Counted from the first letter of the stretch, positions 34,390 through 46,331 are shown. The stretch is 64,000 nucleotides of DNA from Sialis fuliginosa (GCA_961205875.1 OY540810.1:15624001-15688000); one strand, 5' to 3'. Program-made: numbers and translations. Notes: generated by a model not told the origin, from the letters alone.

Positions 34390-34953
34390 CTGATGGTATG
34401 TCCGCAAGGAGTGAAATCGAGCAGAGTCTCGTGTAGGAAGTAACCTGGCTAGATTGAAGCTGGTTTTCGTCGCAGCCCTGGTGAATAGTTGGTACCGCAG
34501 CTCGTCAAAGTTATGGGTGTTGGAGTTGCCTCCGTATAGAGCAATTATGACTCGCTCTCCTGCTGCTGCTATCTCGTCAGGTGTAGAGTTGGTGTCGAGA
34601 AAAATCGCAGCTTGCTTTTCAACGTCCGGATTTTTTTCGACTATGGACATCATTTGCATCTTCCCTAAGCCAAAGAAGCAGGATGTCGAGTCACAACCAC
34701 TAAAGGCATGGATGAAGAGGAAAAGCTCTGGTTTCAAAGAGGATTTTGAAGAAGCGATGCTGGAATACATGACATCTGATGCTTTGCCTCTTCCACATTT
34801 ATTGTAAAAAATTTCACGTTGGTTTGAGATCGCAGTAAGGATGATCAGCAAGTCAATGTCCTCACCAACGACTACCACTATATCATAGGTAGAGGCAGCA
34901 GTTACAGCTGTAGTGTTGATGAGCCTATCAGCATCTTCCTCTGCTTGGAGTAC
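34390..34953 (-). pseudogene. XPG/FEN-like nuclease domain of a transposon ORF
   Basis: The frame reads from 34953 down to a CAG|GTAAAA donor at 34390, followed by a 71 bp intron and the exon at 34318. In order it contains VLQAEEDADRL, VVVVGEDIDLLIILT, FLFIHAFSGCDSTSCFFGLG and HSLRTYHQ. The order acidic E-x-D-A-D, D-x-D-L-L, G-C-D and G-x-G-K parallels the internal region of FEN1/Exo1/XPG nucleases, where these acids bind metal and the glycine-rich turn contacts DNA. The link to that superfamily is inference. An in-frame TAA lies just upstream (34954-34956), so the N-terminal half is missing. Without the splice the frame runs to 34321. Confidence 0.7.
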
Positions 34954-35123
34954 TTAGGCATGAAATTTTGGCTTTATAGTTCATCACCATACCATATAAT
35001 ATTTTAAATGTTCTGTTGTATTATAACTATTTAATAATAATAATAATAATAAATAGTGTATGCCAATAATAATAAATTAAATTCTAAGTTTATCTAAGAA
35101 GACAAAAATTAAAACTTTACCAG

Positions 35124-35268
35124 TTTATTTAATCTTAATCTAATATTACGTGACGACGATGTTGACATGTTTTCATTATCAGAGATAATTGTGAACGACT
35201 CACTAGAAGAGATCCTGGAAGATCCTGAAATGATCAACTCTATATTTAATGCTGTCTCTGTAACCACG
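35124..35268 (+). pseudogene. Possible opposite-strand exon in the long-TIR element
   Basis: After TTTACCAG an open stretch includes RDDDVDMFSLSEIIVNDSLE and EILEDPEMINSIFNAVSVTT, then a GTAAGG donor at 35269. The acidic, helix-like composition and flanking splice signals suggest an exon, perhaps the start of a second gene (an ATG lies at 35167). If unspliced it stops at TAG (35275-35277). The rest of such a gene is not visible before the right inverted repeat. I do not recognise the sequence. Confidence 0.35.
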
Positions 35269-35416
35269 GTAAGGTAGCAAAATAGATAAGATGGCGGAGC
35301 ACTGGGGACCAGTTGCTAGGTTCCGATTCGTGACTTCACACGAGCAATACTAGCACACTCCGTCGGAGGTAATTGGAACTTCATCCCGCTAGAGTTATTC
35401 GAGTGACGTCTAAAAT

Positions 35417-35775
35417 ATTGCAAAAAATTGCGAAGTTCGAAAAAAATGATAAACTTTGAAAGGCTTAATCTCGGAAACTATTGGGTCTACAAAGACAATT
35501 CTAGTGTCATATTGTAGCAAATTTAGTCTACTTTAAAAAAGTTCTAAAAAAAATTTTTCAAAAACTAGTCCGTTAGGGTTATAATCGCCAAAATTTGAAA
35601 AAATAACGATTTTTTCGCGGTTTTTTCGATTTTTGACAAAGTTGCGTTCGGCGCTCGAGGTCACAAACTTGGATTATTCATTAGGCCAACATCATAAACA
35701 AGTCTGCAAAAAATCAGAACTACCGGATTTAACGCATACTACCCCATACATTCAGGCGACAAAGTTACTGGACTA
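35417..35775. repeat. Right terminal inverted repeat
   Basis: 359 bp, the inverse of 33473-33820. It contains a short insertion relative to the left arm near its outer end (TACCCCATACATTCAGGCGA). Confidence 0.85.
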
Positions 35776-36842
35776 ATTATCATATGCGAGAAAAAAAAAT
35801 TAAAATTATTGAAAAACAAATATCAAACTTTTTTTTAATAAAAATAAAAAGCGAATCAAGTATCCCATACTCGATTTTATTATTTTTATACCTCAATCCT
35901 ACCCTGTACCATGTTGTACTATAAACACACCCAAATAATATTTGCATTCGAAAATTTCTATGTAGTAAAATGACAATAATGTTACTACCAGTTTTCTTTA
36001 TAGATCCTCTACGACCGGTGCTGTTGCTAGAGACTTTCATTTAAAAAGTAACGAAGAACGGAACTTCAGATAACTGAAGATGTTTGATAGTTACCGTTAC
36101 TACAAGAAAGGAGCGTTTACTATCATAATCCGGCTTGCATTAACGGAAAGACGACGACGTACAAAAATGATACCCTAGGTAATCGTATATATACCGTTAA
36201 GTAAGAACTTTCACGGGATTATATAATACTTGTTGTTACCCTCCGTGATAAATGTAAGTACATACTATTTAAATCTGAAACTGATTTTATGTATATAATT
36301 TATGCCGTTATTATCCGTTTTCGGTTGTAAGATCGTTTTCAAAAAGGTTTTCTACCGAGACGAATATTTTTTGTTTATACTTACATAATTTTATTATTAA
36401 TGGTAATTTACATAATTTTAAAACTACAACGGGTATTCAAAGCGTAATTATGTAATTATAAACAAAAAATTTGTATGACTGCTTCATTTAATAGGGTAGG
36501 TATTAATTTAGATTTTATAAATGGAAAACTATAAGACCTAGGACAAATTTTGTATAGTGAATTTGTAGGTAACAATATGACGCAATGAAATAATAATAAA
36601 AATACCACATATTATAGGTACTTTGGGAAAAAAATGTCATTTTCATAAAAAAATTTAAAAAAATAACTTTGATGAGCAATAACTCTAAACTGGAAACACG
36701 GCTTACAATAACGATAATATTGAAAAATATGTTAATTAATTACCTATGAAACTGATTCATTGTGATTGCTCTAGTTACGTTACTTTGGAAGTTATGAGAT
36801 AATCTTTGTTTATAAGTACTACTCTGAAAGAAGTTATTAAAC
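35776..36842. other. AT-rich spacer
   Basis: No recognised elements. The frame at 35780-36040 is in low-complexity DNA. Confidence 0.35.
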
Positions 36843-36960
36843 ACCCTGTAACTCAGAAGGTGTTAAAGATAGACCCTCTTCCCGTACATTTTTTTACTTA
36901 TAATGAGGCAGGGAATCAGCTTTTAAAATATATGTATCCCAAACCGGACCACCTGTGTAT
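36843..36960. repeat. Possible decayed CACCCTGTA-type MITE
   Basis: ACACCCTGTAACTCAGAAGG and, near 36938, ATCCCAAACCGGACCACC then TGTGTATAT resemble MITE ends of the CACCCTG/TATA kind seen elsewhere here, but they do not form a clear inverted pair. The frame at 36806-37000 reads through it. Confidence 0.3.
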
Positions 36961-37499
36961 ATATTTCATATACATATCATATGGCCGTATAAGAATGTAA
37001 AAATATCGGTATTAAAAAAGTGGTGATATGTATAAAAATATCTTCTACAGTTTGGGTTACAAATTTAAGTACAACCGTTCTAAATCTCATTCCAAGTAAA
37101 AATGCACTGGATTTCGTAGCTAGTATACACGCGCCCGCACGAGGTACGTACTGTTTTAGTACCCATATGAACGTATCATTAATAAATATAATCCCTGCCA
37201 TTATATAGCAATTTGTTATCAATTTAGAACATTAAAGACAAATCTAACTAAAGAAGCACTACTCTCCTTTTATTATGCGCAGGTCTACTACAGAATAAAA
37301 TATGACCCGATTTTCTGGGGTACTTCACAACACGCCCTACAAATACATATTTATTTTAAAACAAAAAAATCATACGAGTTATTGCAATTATTATTATCTT
37401 ATTGTTACCGTTATGCATTTTAGAGACAATAATGTGTGTCAAAGAAAATTTTTAATTATTGAAACGTAACAATTTGTATCATCAATACAATATTCGTAA
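36961..37499. other. AT-rich spacer
   Basis: GC-richer patch at about 37105-37145 (GTATACACGCGCCCGCACG). The two opposite frames at 36977-37222 and 37020-37208 shadow each other and neither convinces. Confidence 0.35.
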
Positions 37500-37862
37500 G
37501 GGCAATGACATTTGTCTGCAATCACATAACCTTACTATATTTGAAAAAGGACCATTCCACATTGCTTCTAAACTGTTTAATAAGCTTTCAAAGGAAATAA
37601 AAGAAATTTCAAAACAATAATAAATTTAAATATACTCGTACATTAAAAACATATCTCTTAAAAAAGAAATCAACTCAATCGATGGGTTTTTCGTCTAAAC
37701 ATAAGATTTCTTTGTATCTTATATACATGTATGTAATTTTTTTTATTTTGATTTTAGTATTTATATTTTATACAACTTGGATCTATGTTTTTATTATTAT
37801 TATTTTAATATTGTTCATAGCTTGTAAGGCTCACGGACAATAAAGATTTATTATTATTATTA
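37500..37862 (+). pseudogene. 3' end of a non-LTR retrotransposon (LINE)
   Basis: One frame reads NDICLQSHNLTIFEKGPFHI followed by ASKLFNKLSKEIKEISK. After a frame change it continues FKYTRTLKTYLLKK. This is the usual C-terminus after the reverse transcriptase of jockey/RTE-like LINEs (..YNxLPxEIK.. FKxxLKxYL). It then gives a short 3' UTR with GGCTCACGGACAATAAAGAT and a (TTA)n tail at 37851-37862. The copy is 5'-truncated and frameshifted, as expected for a dead LINE insertion. The plus orientation is set by the tail. Confidence 0.65.
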
Positions 37863-39560
37863 AATGTTATACTATATTTTTATGAATAAAAAATATACTT
37901 AGAAATCAATTTAAAAAGTGTTGAAAAAAATATCTAGATGAATACGACTTAACATTTAACTCCGTGATGGCTTGGACAAACCCTATCAAAAGAAGGTTAG
38001 TTTCTGCACGGTTTATATAATATTTTATATTTCATAGCCGACAATGTTTTGGCTCAAGTTCCGCCCATACGAAATGAGTTCGAGGATAAAATATTCCATC
38101 ATACCAAGAAACCACGGGATCTGAGGGGAGCCCGCGGGGTGGGTGTGAGGCTGCCATGTATTGGACTTGCGAAAAGGGTTATCATATGTTATATTCACTA
38201 CAAAAGATTCTCTTATCTCGATCTATGGTCCCGTTTCTATCTGATTTTGGATTTTAATACGAAAATAAATGGCTGGTCGTTTTAATGTACAATAAACTTT
38301 CATACTTAATGCTTGATCGTTTACATCTTCTGGCCGGATAAATGTCTTTTTGTTGTAATTTACGGTCGAAAAGATGGAAGAATAAGAAAATGTTTTATAT
38401 TTATATTTTTAGATATATTTCGATAAGAGAGCAGTTTTTTTTCTACTTGCTTTTAACAAGATTATGTAAATATTTCGTTTATTATTTTGTTTGAAATTTA
38501 AATGGAAATGAAAAATAAAATATGTTTATTTCTGTATTTTTTATTTAAATGTATAAGTTATTAATGTATGTAGAAGTGGAATATTTAATGAAGATTTAAC
38601 ATATTTTGCTAATATTTTAACATTAAAAAAAAACTTTTACTTGATTTCTTTCTTTAAATTATGCCATCAGAAAATAAAAAAAATGTTGCGTTAGTAAATA
38701 AACGAATATAACATAGAGTTGCATGTCGAGACGATATTGGTTTAAATTTGTACGAGATTGAGACGATACCACTTGAATTTTAACTAGATGAGATCGAGAT
38801 AAAGCTGAAATTTCGAGAGCCTTGGTTTAAAAGGATTACGCAGGTCAGTTTATAAAAGTTATGTTGACAAATTATAGTGAAATCGAATTCGTTCTCGAAT
38901 TGTTCCATCATGTCTTGTTTTTGAAATATTATAGCCTAAATATGTAAAAATATTGACCTTATTTTACTAAAGTCAAATTCAAGATTGCAATACCGAAGTC
39001 GTTTAGGGGGGGGGGACACGAACAAATAAAAAAAAAGTTTTCCGCCCCAGGCCACAAATTTCCTTAGTCCGCCACTGTTGAAACGAGCCGAAGGTACGAA
39101 AGTCTCATCTCGTATCGTTTGTAGTCCTAATAAAATAAAAACAATCAAATAATGGGTAAGTATTTAGCCTAAAAATACAAAAATCAAGTAAAAGAAATTA
39201 CAATTTTTTTACATAACATAGAATTTCAAATATGATCGATCATATTATATATGAAAAAGCATCAAATATTTATTTATGTCTTGAAAATTGATGGAAAACT
39301 CTGGCGGGAACCAAGAAAAATTGCAGCATAAATTTATACATACATACGTATAGGATATTGAGAAAAATAAGTTCATTTTGTACAAACAATGGAATATTCG
39401 AGTTTGTATCATCGTTGTTATCATATTGAAAAATATTATAAATTGAAAACGAATGTTTTTATATACGACGGGATTTTAATAGAATTTTATGAATTCTACA
39501 TGAATATACTTTTTCAAACCATATATACTGTACAGTACAACCACCCTAAACGTACATATA
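37863..39560. other. AT-rich spacer with scattered GC patches
   Basis: GC-richer block at about 38045-38290, crossed by a 78-codon frame I do not accept. GAGACGATA/GAGATTGAGACG words at 38728-38770 resemble 61440-61600. A G-run sits at 39006-39013. No complete element. Confidence 0.35.
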
Positions 39561-39562
39561 TT

Positions 39563-39685
39563 GTACACCCCAAGCACGCTTACATTTGGTAGTTTGTTCT
39601 ATTCTCAGTCTAAAATGTGTTTGCATAAAAATTTAAGTTGATAAAAATAACATTGTTTCTTAAATTCCTTCAGCATTTGCGTATA
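39563..39685 (+). repeat. Relative of the 21698-21840 repeat
   Basis: CACCCCAAGCACGC, then AGTTTGTTCTATTCTCAGTC and TTAAATTCCTTCAGC parallel the order at 21729-21835 (CACCCCAAGCAGGC, GTGTTCTACACTCGTCC, TTAAATTTCTTCAG). This suggests a dispersed family whose ends I cannot place. Confidence 0.45.
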
Positions 39686-39689
39686 CACA

Positions 39690-40644
39690 CAGGGTGATTC
39701 AGCACTGTTGTGCCAAACTTGAACTGTACATTGAGAAAAATATTTTAAGCAAAAAACTTTATATGAACATGCGTCCGGAAATTTTTCGTGAGAGGACTAC
39801 AGCCCTCCAAAGAATTTATTCAAAATTAGTTTTTATTTAATATCTTGAGAACCCATTGTGATACACTAATGAAATTTGATACAAGGTTTAGTATTAACAA
39901 GTGTTATCGTTATCCAGTATCAAGCAATAGTAATTTTGACCAGAGTTGTGTTTATTGTTCTTTAACTTTTCCTGAGCTAGACGTTTTAATAAGATTATGT
40001 AACACAAAATACACAAAAATATACATATGTAGCTCATTTATCATAGGATAAACCGTTTACGAGAAATATCGATGCAAAAGAAAGCATGCAGAATTTTACT
40101 TGTGAATTTTTGGAGGTATATGTATAACAAATTTTTGTCTTATTTTTTATTGTAGAACAAGAATATAAATTTATTTTTTGTAATTTGAAGCATCCGTATT
40201 AAGTAAAATTCTGCATGCTTTCTTTTGCATCGATATTTCTCGTAAACGGTTTATCCTATGATAATTGAACTATGTATATTTTTGTGTATTTTGTGTCAAA
40301 GAGTCTTATTCAAATGTTTAACTCAGGAAAAAATTAAAGAACAAAAAAATACTAGATAAAAATCGATGGGCCTACTGGCCCCAGACAACCCTGGTCTAAA
40401 TTATAATTCGTTAATACTGGAAATCGATAACACTTATTAATACTAAACCCTGTACCAAATTTAATAAATTTATCACTATGAGTTCTCAAGATATTAAATA
40501 AAAACCAATTTTGAATAAAATCTTTGGAGGGCTGTAGCTCCCTTACGAAAAATTTCCGGACACATGTTTATATAATATTTTTTACTTAAAATACATTTCT
40601 TAATTTATTGTTTAAGTTTGGCACGACAGTGCTGAATCACCCTG
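39690..40644. mobile_element. 955 bp fold-back element, almost fully palindromic
   Basis: CAGGGTGATTCAGCACTGTT starts the left arm and its inverse ACAGTGCTGAATCACCCTG ends the right. The arms pair through AGCCCTCCAAAG/CTTTGGAGGGCT, ATCTTGAGAACCC/AGTTCTCAAGAT and on to an inner pair GCATGCAGAATTTTACTT/AAGTAAAATTCTGCATGC at 40087 and 40201. Only about 100 bp at the centre is unpaired, plus an extra stretch near 40360-40410 in the right arm. It is non-coding. Fragments of its arm occur at 8534-8664, 45200-45540 and 50909-51250. Confidence 0.85.
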
Positions 40645-43019
40645 GAATATAACTATTTTATAGCTAAATTGAATAACTATAGAAGTAGAAAAATTTATTA
40701 TTTTTTTGCTTTAATCGCAAATAACTAATTTATCAAAATTATGAAGTCACTTTTCTACCAAAACTAATATTTTAAATAACACTGACGTGATGAAAAGTAA
40801 AAATATTTTATAGACACCTATAAAAATTTTAGTTTATACACGCAGAATACATTTTTCGTTTTGTTCATTAAGAAATTAATTACAAAATATAAATAACCCT
40901 TTAAAAATTGAACATGATTTATTCCAAATTATCAAAATGCACGCAAAATTGGCTGCTTAGGTTATATTATTTTCATACTTATTTTAATTGAAAGATATTA
41001 ATTAATAATGTAAGTAAATTTTCAGGTATATTTAAAAATAAACCTGATAAATCTTAAATATGCAATATACCTAATTTTGATCAAAGTAAAAATATATATT
41101 TTCTCATATTTTTTAGTTTTTACTTTTTTATACTTTCATATACATGTATAAAATAAATAAAAACAACTTGTTTGTTCAAATTTAGGATCAATATTCGTCT
41201 GGGAAAAAACCTTCCTATTTTGAAAACTATAACCGAAAACGGATGTCTACCTATTCAATTGCCAATTAAAAAAATTCAAATTCTTTTTTAAACGGTGCAA
41301 ATAATAAAATTAGAAAAAATATGTATTATATATAGAAGTTGTAAATGTAGATAACGTTATTTTAATAATGTCTATTTTATTTATGTCTAATTATTGTATT
41401 ATATCTTTATAACCAGAAAGATTTGATTTATGTAATAATTTACAGATACACTGTTTATCAGAAGTTCTGTGGCACACATGCCAGCTTTTTTAGTTAAAAT
41501 GAATACGCAACTTTAATTTTTAATTAATTATCAAACAATTCCAGTGAATACATGTTGTTTATCATATTAAGACAGTTAACTAGTCTGTCTTTTGTGCATT
41601 CAAAAACTTGTAAGTAAATTATAAACTAGGATGTTCACAACAATATGCAACTAATTCAAAAGCTTTGATGTATCGTAATAAATAATTAACAGTATTTTAT
41701 AAATTTTTATTGTTTAAGCCAGCGGTTGTCAAACAAATTATCAATAGCTCGTATGAGCAATACATATGTTCTAATTTATTTTAATGATGAAAATTAAAAA
41801 AGTATCAAAATTAAAAAAAAGGGGGTTGAATTTCAGAAAATGAAAGGCTCCATTCAGGTGTTTGGGCGTTGACGAGTCAGCACGCAAGACTTTTTCATAA
41901 TATATTTTTAAATAGATAATTGTTTGTAGTTCACCAGTAATTAAAATTACAAAAGTAACTCCCACAAGTTAGGAGACCACTGATTTAGTGTTTTATCTTG
42001 TAATATATCAAATAATTTGCAATTTTTTCAACGTGGTATTAATTCTGTAAGAATTAGAACAATGGTAATTGAATACACTAAAACACAGTCGGTAAGTCAG
42101 ACAACTGATTTAATATTGTTATATTTTAATTACCATACACGCGTTAAAACTTTAAAAAAATGAACAAATGTCATGAAACTGTCATATAAGTTTGTAGCCC
42201 GTTGAAAATGCGTATTAACTAACAAATTTGCCCGGATAAGGGGGGGGGGGGGATAACACCCATACAAAGAGTTTTCAGACAAAAATTCATATAGGTACAT
42301 TTTTTTGTTTAACTGTTTCTGAAATACCCCATCAAATGTTTTTCATATTATTATTAATAATTATTTCTCGTCACGTTTAACGAGTTGCCTGTAATTACCA
42401 TTTGCGTGAAAATATAAACAAATGTAATGTGTACCCAAGTATACTGCATTATTACAATTTTAACGTAAAACCTAATACCGTTGTAAATTTAACGTATAAT
42501 AAAAATAGAATGTTACACATACATGACGTAGAGCAAAAAAAAGTAGCCGGATAAAAGTAATTTGAAATACCGATGTGGTTTAAACATCACGGAAGAATAT
42601 CCAACGTAGAAAATGCAAATAAAATGAAATTATTCAAAATAGAATTGTTTTTTAATGACACCGTACTTTCAGAATATAATTTCGCTGTTTCCTGACATAT
42701 TTTAACACTAGTTTACTCTAATGTCGACAGGGCTGGCATATAAAATAAAAGTAAAATCATAAAGAGAAAAAAAGTGAAATGTGTTTGTTCGAGGTAATTT
42801 CAAAAACTACTAAACCTTCCTACACCAACATGTTCATTTAAATCCTAGTCATACTATTGGGTACATATCATCACTCTATCGCTTAAAATAGCTGAGCAGT
42901 GGATATATGAGCTGCATAAGCCAAAAAACTATAAGAGATACATCAAAATTATGTAAGGAAGTTTTATAGAGTTCAATTAGATCTAGATAAAAATCTGCGA
43001 AACTGTATATTTAACTTCA
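40645..43019. other. AT-rich spacer
   Basis: Contains a G-run at 42241-42252 and a partial copy (42168-42235) of the 18030/31147 block. No gene; the frame at 41771-41965 is not convincing. Confidence 0.4.
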
Positions 43020-43289
43020 ATATTTAAGTCACTGTAGATGTTTTTAGGGTTCCGAAAAAAACCTAATAATCTCACTTTGTCCGATCTTTTCAGTCAAAGC
43101 AAAATATCTCGTAAACTATACAAGCTAGAAACTTGAACATGTAAAATGATGCCCTCTAGTAAAAGATGTACACATTTTTTGAAAAAAAAATCAGGGGGGG
43201 GGCTTAGGAGTTAAAGCTATGCAAAAAAAAATTTATACCAAGGCATGTGGCACGTCAAAATGTATAACCAAACCAGTGAAATTTGACTG

Positions 43290-43760
43290 TCCTAGTTTTT
43301 TCTAAATCAAAAATGGCGCCTACATGGGGCTTTAAAATAAATTCGTGGTGTGGGGATATCAAAATGTAGATCTCAATCAGTAGAACTTGGCCCTATTTTT
43401 TATTTATTTCTTCTAACTCAAGCTAACTCAAGCTCGGTTTTTTTAAGCCAGTATTTACTGGCTTAAAAAATCTGAAAAAATTGGTATCGAGGTTTTGGCG
43501 TCACTACCAACTAAAATACTAAAGTCAACAGTATCATTTAAAATTTTTGAGAAATAGGGAGGGGCGTTATAGACTTTTTTATTTTTTATTTTCATATTTA
43601 AGCATGTGGGGTGTCAAAATGTAGATCTCAATTAGTAGAATATAACCCTATTTTCATATTTTTTTCTAACTCAAAAATGCACCTATGGATCCAAACAGCA
43701 CGTAGTACGTACTTCGGAATCCTTATGGCATATACCCGTGTATGTCTTGACCGATTTTTT
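43290..43760 (-). repeat. Dispersed repeat family C, reversed copy
   Basis: Ends at its 5' side with CATATACCCGTGTATGTCTT. It holds two GATCTCAATNAGTAGAA modules (about 43368 and 43624), as in 25168-25600. The frame at 43611-43823 crosses its edge. Confidence 0.75.
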
Positions 43761-44594
43761 TATATAAAACGCGGGCGGTGTCATGCGCATTGTATGTATC
43801 TTCAACTCACATTATCACTGTAACGGTATAAACTACAAAAAATTGGTTTTCAGATTAAAAAAGTACATTTATTACGGATTATTTTAATATCCGAAATATT
43901 GATTTAGGTAATAACAAAATACGAGTTAAAATGTAAAGTTAAAATCTAGACAAGCCACATTATATACGCGGTCGAAGTGTAAGAACTATCAATAGAATAT
44001 AAAACCAAAAATAAAAAGGCTTCAAACTGATGCCTATTTTACTACAAAAAGTTAAATTCAATTCAAAATAAATCTATATGTACTTTTAAATTAAATTATT
44101 CTTGATTTGATACAATTTGGAATGTTTTCAAGTTAGTCACTTTTTAACAACCCTGTATATTATTCAAATGCACAGTAAGTACGACGTTTTGTCTTAAAGA
44201 TTTATTATGTAACTGATTTTTATATAAATGACTGTGATGTATGTGTAAATTTTTGAATATTAAATTAAATGTAAATTACGCGTATATTAAATACGCTATA
44301 ATACATTTAAAAAGTTTGTTTTTCATTTTAATGTTATATGGATGTGGTACTTTGTGATGAATAGAACGTAAATAAACAAAAACATACTTATTATTTATGA
44401 GTATGTTTATTAAGGTAATAAAAAACTAAAAATAGACAAATGGATACTTTCAGTCTCTAAATATATAGGTAAGGGCAAGATTCATTAATAACGTAGGGAT
44501 AATTTTTGAAATTTTAGACCCTCTCTCTCCCTTTGTAAGGATTCGTAAATATTAGATGACTCTCTGTCTTTCCTTATTAAGGTTTTTAATAATA
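43761..44594. other. AT-rich spacer
   Basis: Nothing recognised. Confidence 0.4.
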
Positions 44595-44925
44595 TACGGT
44601 ACTGGCACCAGTTATGGTCGCTATAAGAGCAAGGTTTACTGTTTTTGTGATTCACGGGCTTCTTTTTTGTAATTCTCAATTACTCATGTTACTAATAAAA
44701 CAAGTAACTCTTTAATTAATCAATTTAATTACCGTCCGCAAATATAGTTTTTTTTTTTAAATTATAGCCTTTTATTTTGTTTATGTTTTTCTCCAGTAAT
44801 GGATAAAGTAAAACCAGTAATGAACACCCAGTGATGGACACTTGCTAATGATTACAAAATGATAAGTACTACGACACAAAAGATATAAAAGAAAGAATCG
44901 TCAAATTACAAACAATGTAAAGCAG
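44595..44925 (+). repeat. Direct repeat J, copy 1
   Basis: GGTACTGGCACCA, TATAAGAGCAAGGTTTACTG, CCAGTAATGGATAAAGTAAA, GTGATGGACACTTGCTAATG and AGTACTACGACACAAAAGAT recur in the same order at 46480-46740. This copy has about 60 bp extra in the middle. Confidence 0.8.
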
Positions 44926-45199
44926 TTGCTATGATAATACAATAATTAATAAATACATTATACTAATAAATTAGTTAAATGTCCACCATTTTGACACCTA
45001 TTGCCCGATTGTCATCAAATCACGCTGTAAGACTGTTAAATGTATATAGATTAATATTCAGAAATAGGAGTAATAAAATATAAGTAATTAATTAAACATC
45101 AACAAATATTTCTAATTTAAAAATAGCCATTACTGGGGTAATATCCAAGACTGTTGCCAGTACCTTATTTTCATATACGAAATCACAATTGCAAGAACC

Positions 45200-45540
45200 T
45201 AAACTGGTTTCAATCAATTAAGTAAAATTCTGCAATACTTTCTTTTTCTCGATATTTCTCGAAAACGGTTGATCCTATGGTAAATGGACAAATTATGTTT
45301 TTGTGTATAGAGTGTCATATAATCTTCAATTAGAGCCCGACTCAGGAAAAAATTAAAGAACAAAAGAATACTTGATAAAAATCACTGGAAATCGTTAACA
45401 CTTATTAATAATACATCTGTTATCTAATTTCATAACTGTATCATAATGGGCTCTCTAGATACTAAATAAACAATAATTTTTGGTAAAATTTTTGGAAGGC
45501 TGCAGCTTCCTCACGAAAAATTTCTGGAAACATTTTTTAT
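45200..45540 (-). repeat. Arm fragment of the 39690 fold-back family
   Basis: AAGTAAAATTCTGCAATACT, TCGATATTTCTCGAAAACGG and TTGGAAGGCTGCAGCTTCC match the right arm of 39690-40644 in order. The terminal CACCCTG is missing. Confidence 0.65.
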
Positions 45541-45547
45541 ACTAGTT

Positions 45548-45823
45548 ATAAATGTATAAAAATGAATGTTCGTTTGTATGAAGCTTATATACTCGAGAAT
45601 TACTGAACCGATTTCAATTCGGTTTTCACCAATAGATAGATAATTTTTATGTACATGTTCATGGTAATTCATATTTTATGAAAACCTAAGATTTAACATA
45701 AAAAAAAAAACTAAAAAAATCTTTATCAAGTCGTGTTTTGTTTCCATGATGTCACATCATATTGAATATTTCACTATGATTTTGTTGATATTAACCCGGG
45801 TAACACCGGGTCCAATACGCTAG
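45548..45823 (+). mobile_element. Helitron family B, short copy
   Basis: Starts near TATAAATGTATAAAAATGAA and includes GAGAATTACTGAACCGATTT. It ends TTAACCCGGGTAACACCGGG then TCCAATACGCTAG|T, the intact family terminus with hairpin and CTAG. It lies directly after the fold-back fragment. Confidence 0.7.
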
Positions 45824-46331
45824 TTTAAAATAAAAACAAGAATTTATTTTTATTTACTTTCCGACTTCAAATTCATACAAGACACACTAAAAATGCCGAC
45901 ATATGTATATATTGCAATAAAATTTCAGAATGTGTACATATGTAAGTTAAAACTCCATAGGGGACTTCCGGGTATTCAGAGAAAATCAACATATGCGTTA
46001 ATATAAAAATAAATAAACATCGTTTTAAAATGGACTCGTGTTTTAGGTTATACAAGGTACTCCCTGAAGATAACATATTTATTCATTTGAACGTTTTTAG
46101 TGAGCCGAAAGTCTACAAGATACACAGCAAACATGGGTCTGTTGTACGCAACAGAACACAGATAAACAAATGTATTACCATAGGCGACTCGTCGCCAAAA
46201 ATAATAAGTTTCATTTTATTAGCCACCGCTTTCTTGGTTTAATTTATTTTGCATATCTTCCAAGAAAATTTAACATTGGCTGGATTATAATTTTTTAGCA
46301 GTCTTTGGGCAAACATAAGTATATTTAATTG
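45824..46331. other. Spacer with one unconvincing frame
   Basis: A 70-codon frame at 46030-46242 (+) is somewhat less AT-rich than its flanks (CATAGGCGACTCGTCGCC). There are no clear splice sites and no recognised domain. Confidence 0.3.

Larger units (their letters stand above)
33473..35775. mobile_element. 2.3 kb transposon with ~350 bp terminal inverted repeats
   Basis: The left repeat (33473-33820) starts TAGTCCAGTAACTTTAT and contains ATCCGGTAGTTCTGATTTTT, GTGACCTCGAGCGCCGAACG and GAAAAAACCGCGAAAAAATC. The right repeat (35417-35775) is its inverse, ending AAAGTTACTGGACTA. The outer bases allow a 3 bp duplication (ATT at 33470-33472 and 35776-35778), or a TA duplication if the ends begin GTCCAG. 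The centre carries gene fragments on both strands. Long arms plus an XPG-like ORF do not match a superfamily I can name. Confidence 0.85.

Noticed and set aside
34045-34807. Several plus-strand frames of 68-117 codons
   Set aside because: They are antisense shadows of the minus-strand XPG-like gene, whose motifs and splice sites identify the true strand.
38049-38285. 78-codon plus frame in a GC-richer patch
   Set aside because: Mixed composition but no splice sites, no domain, and the C-terminal half falls in AT-rich sequence.
46030-46242. 70-codon plus frame
   Set aside because: Plausible residues in the middle but a hydrophobic AT-driven end, no domain and no promoter or splice evidence.
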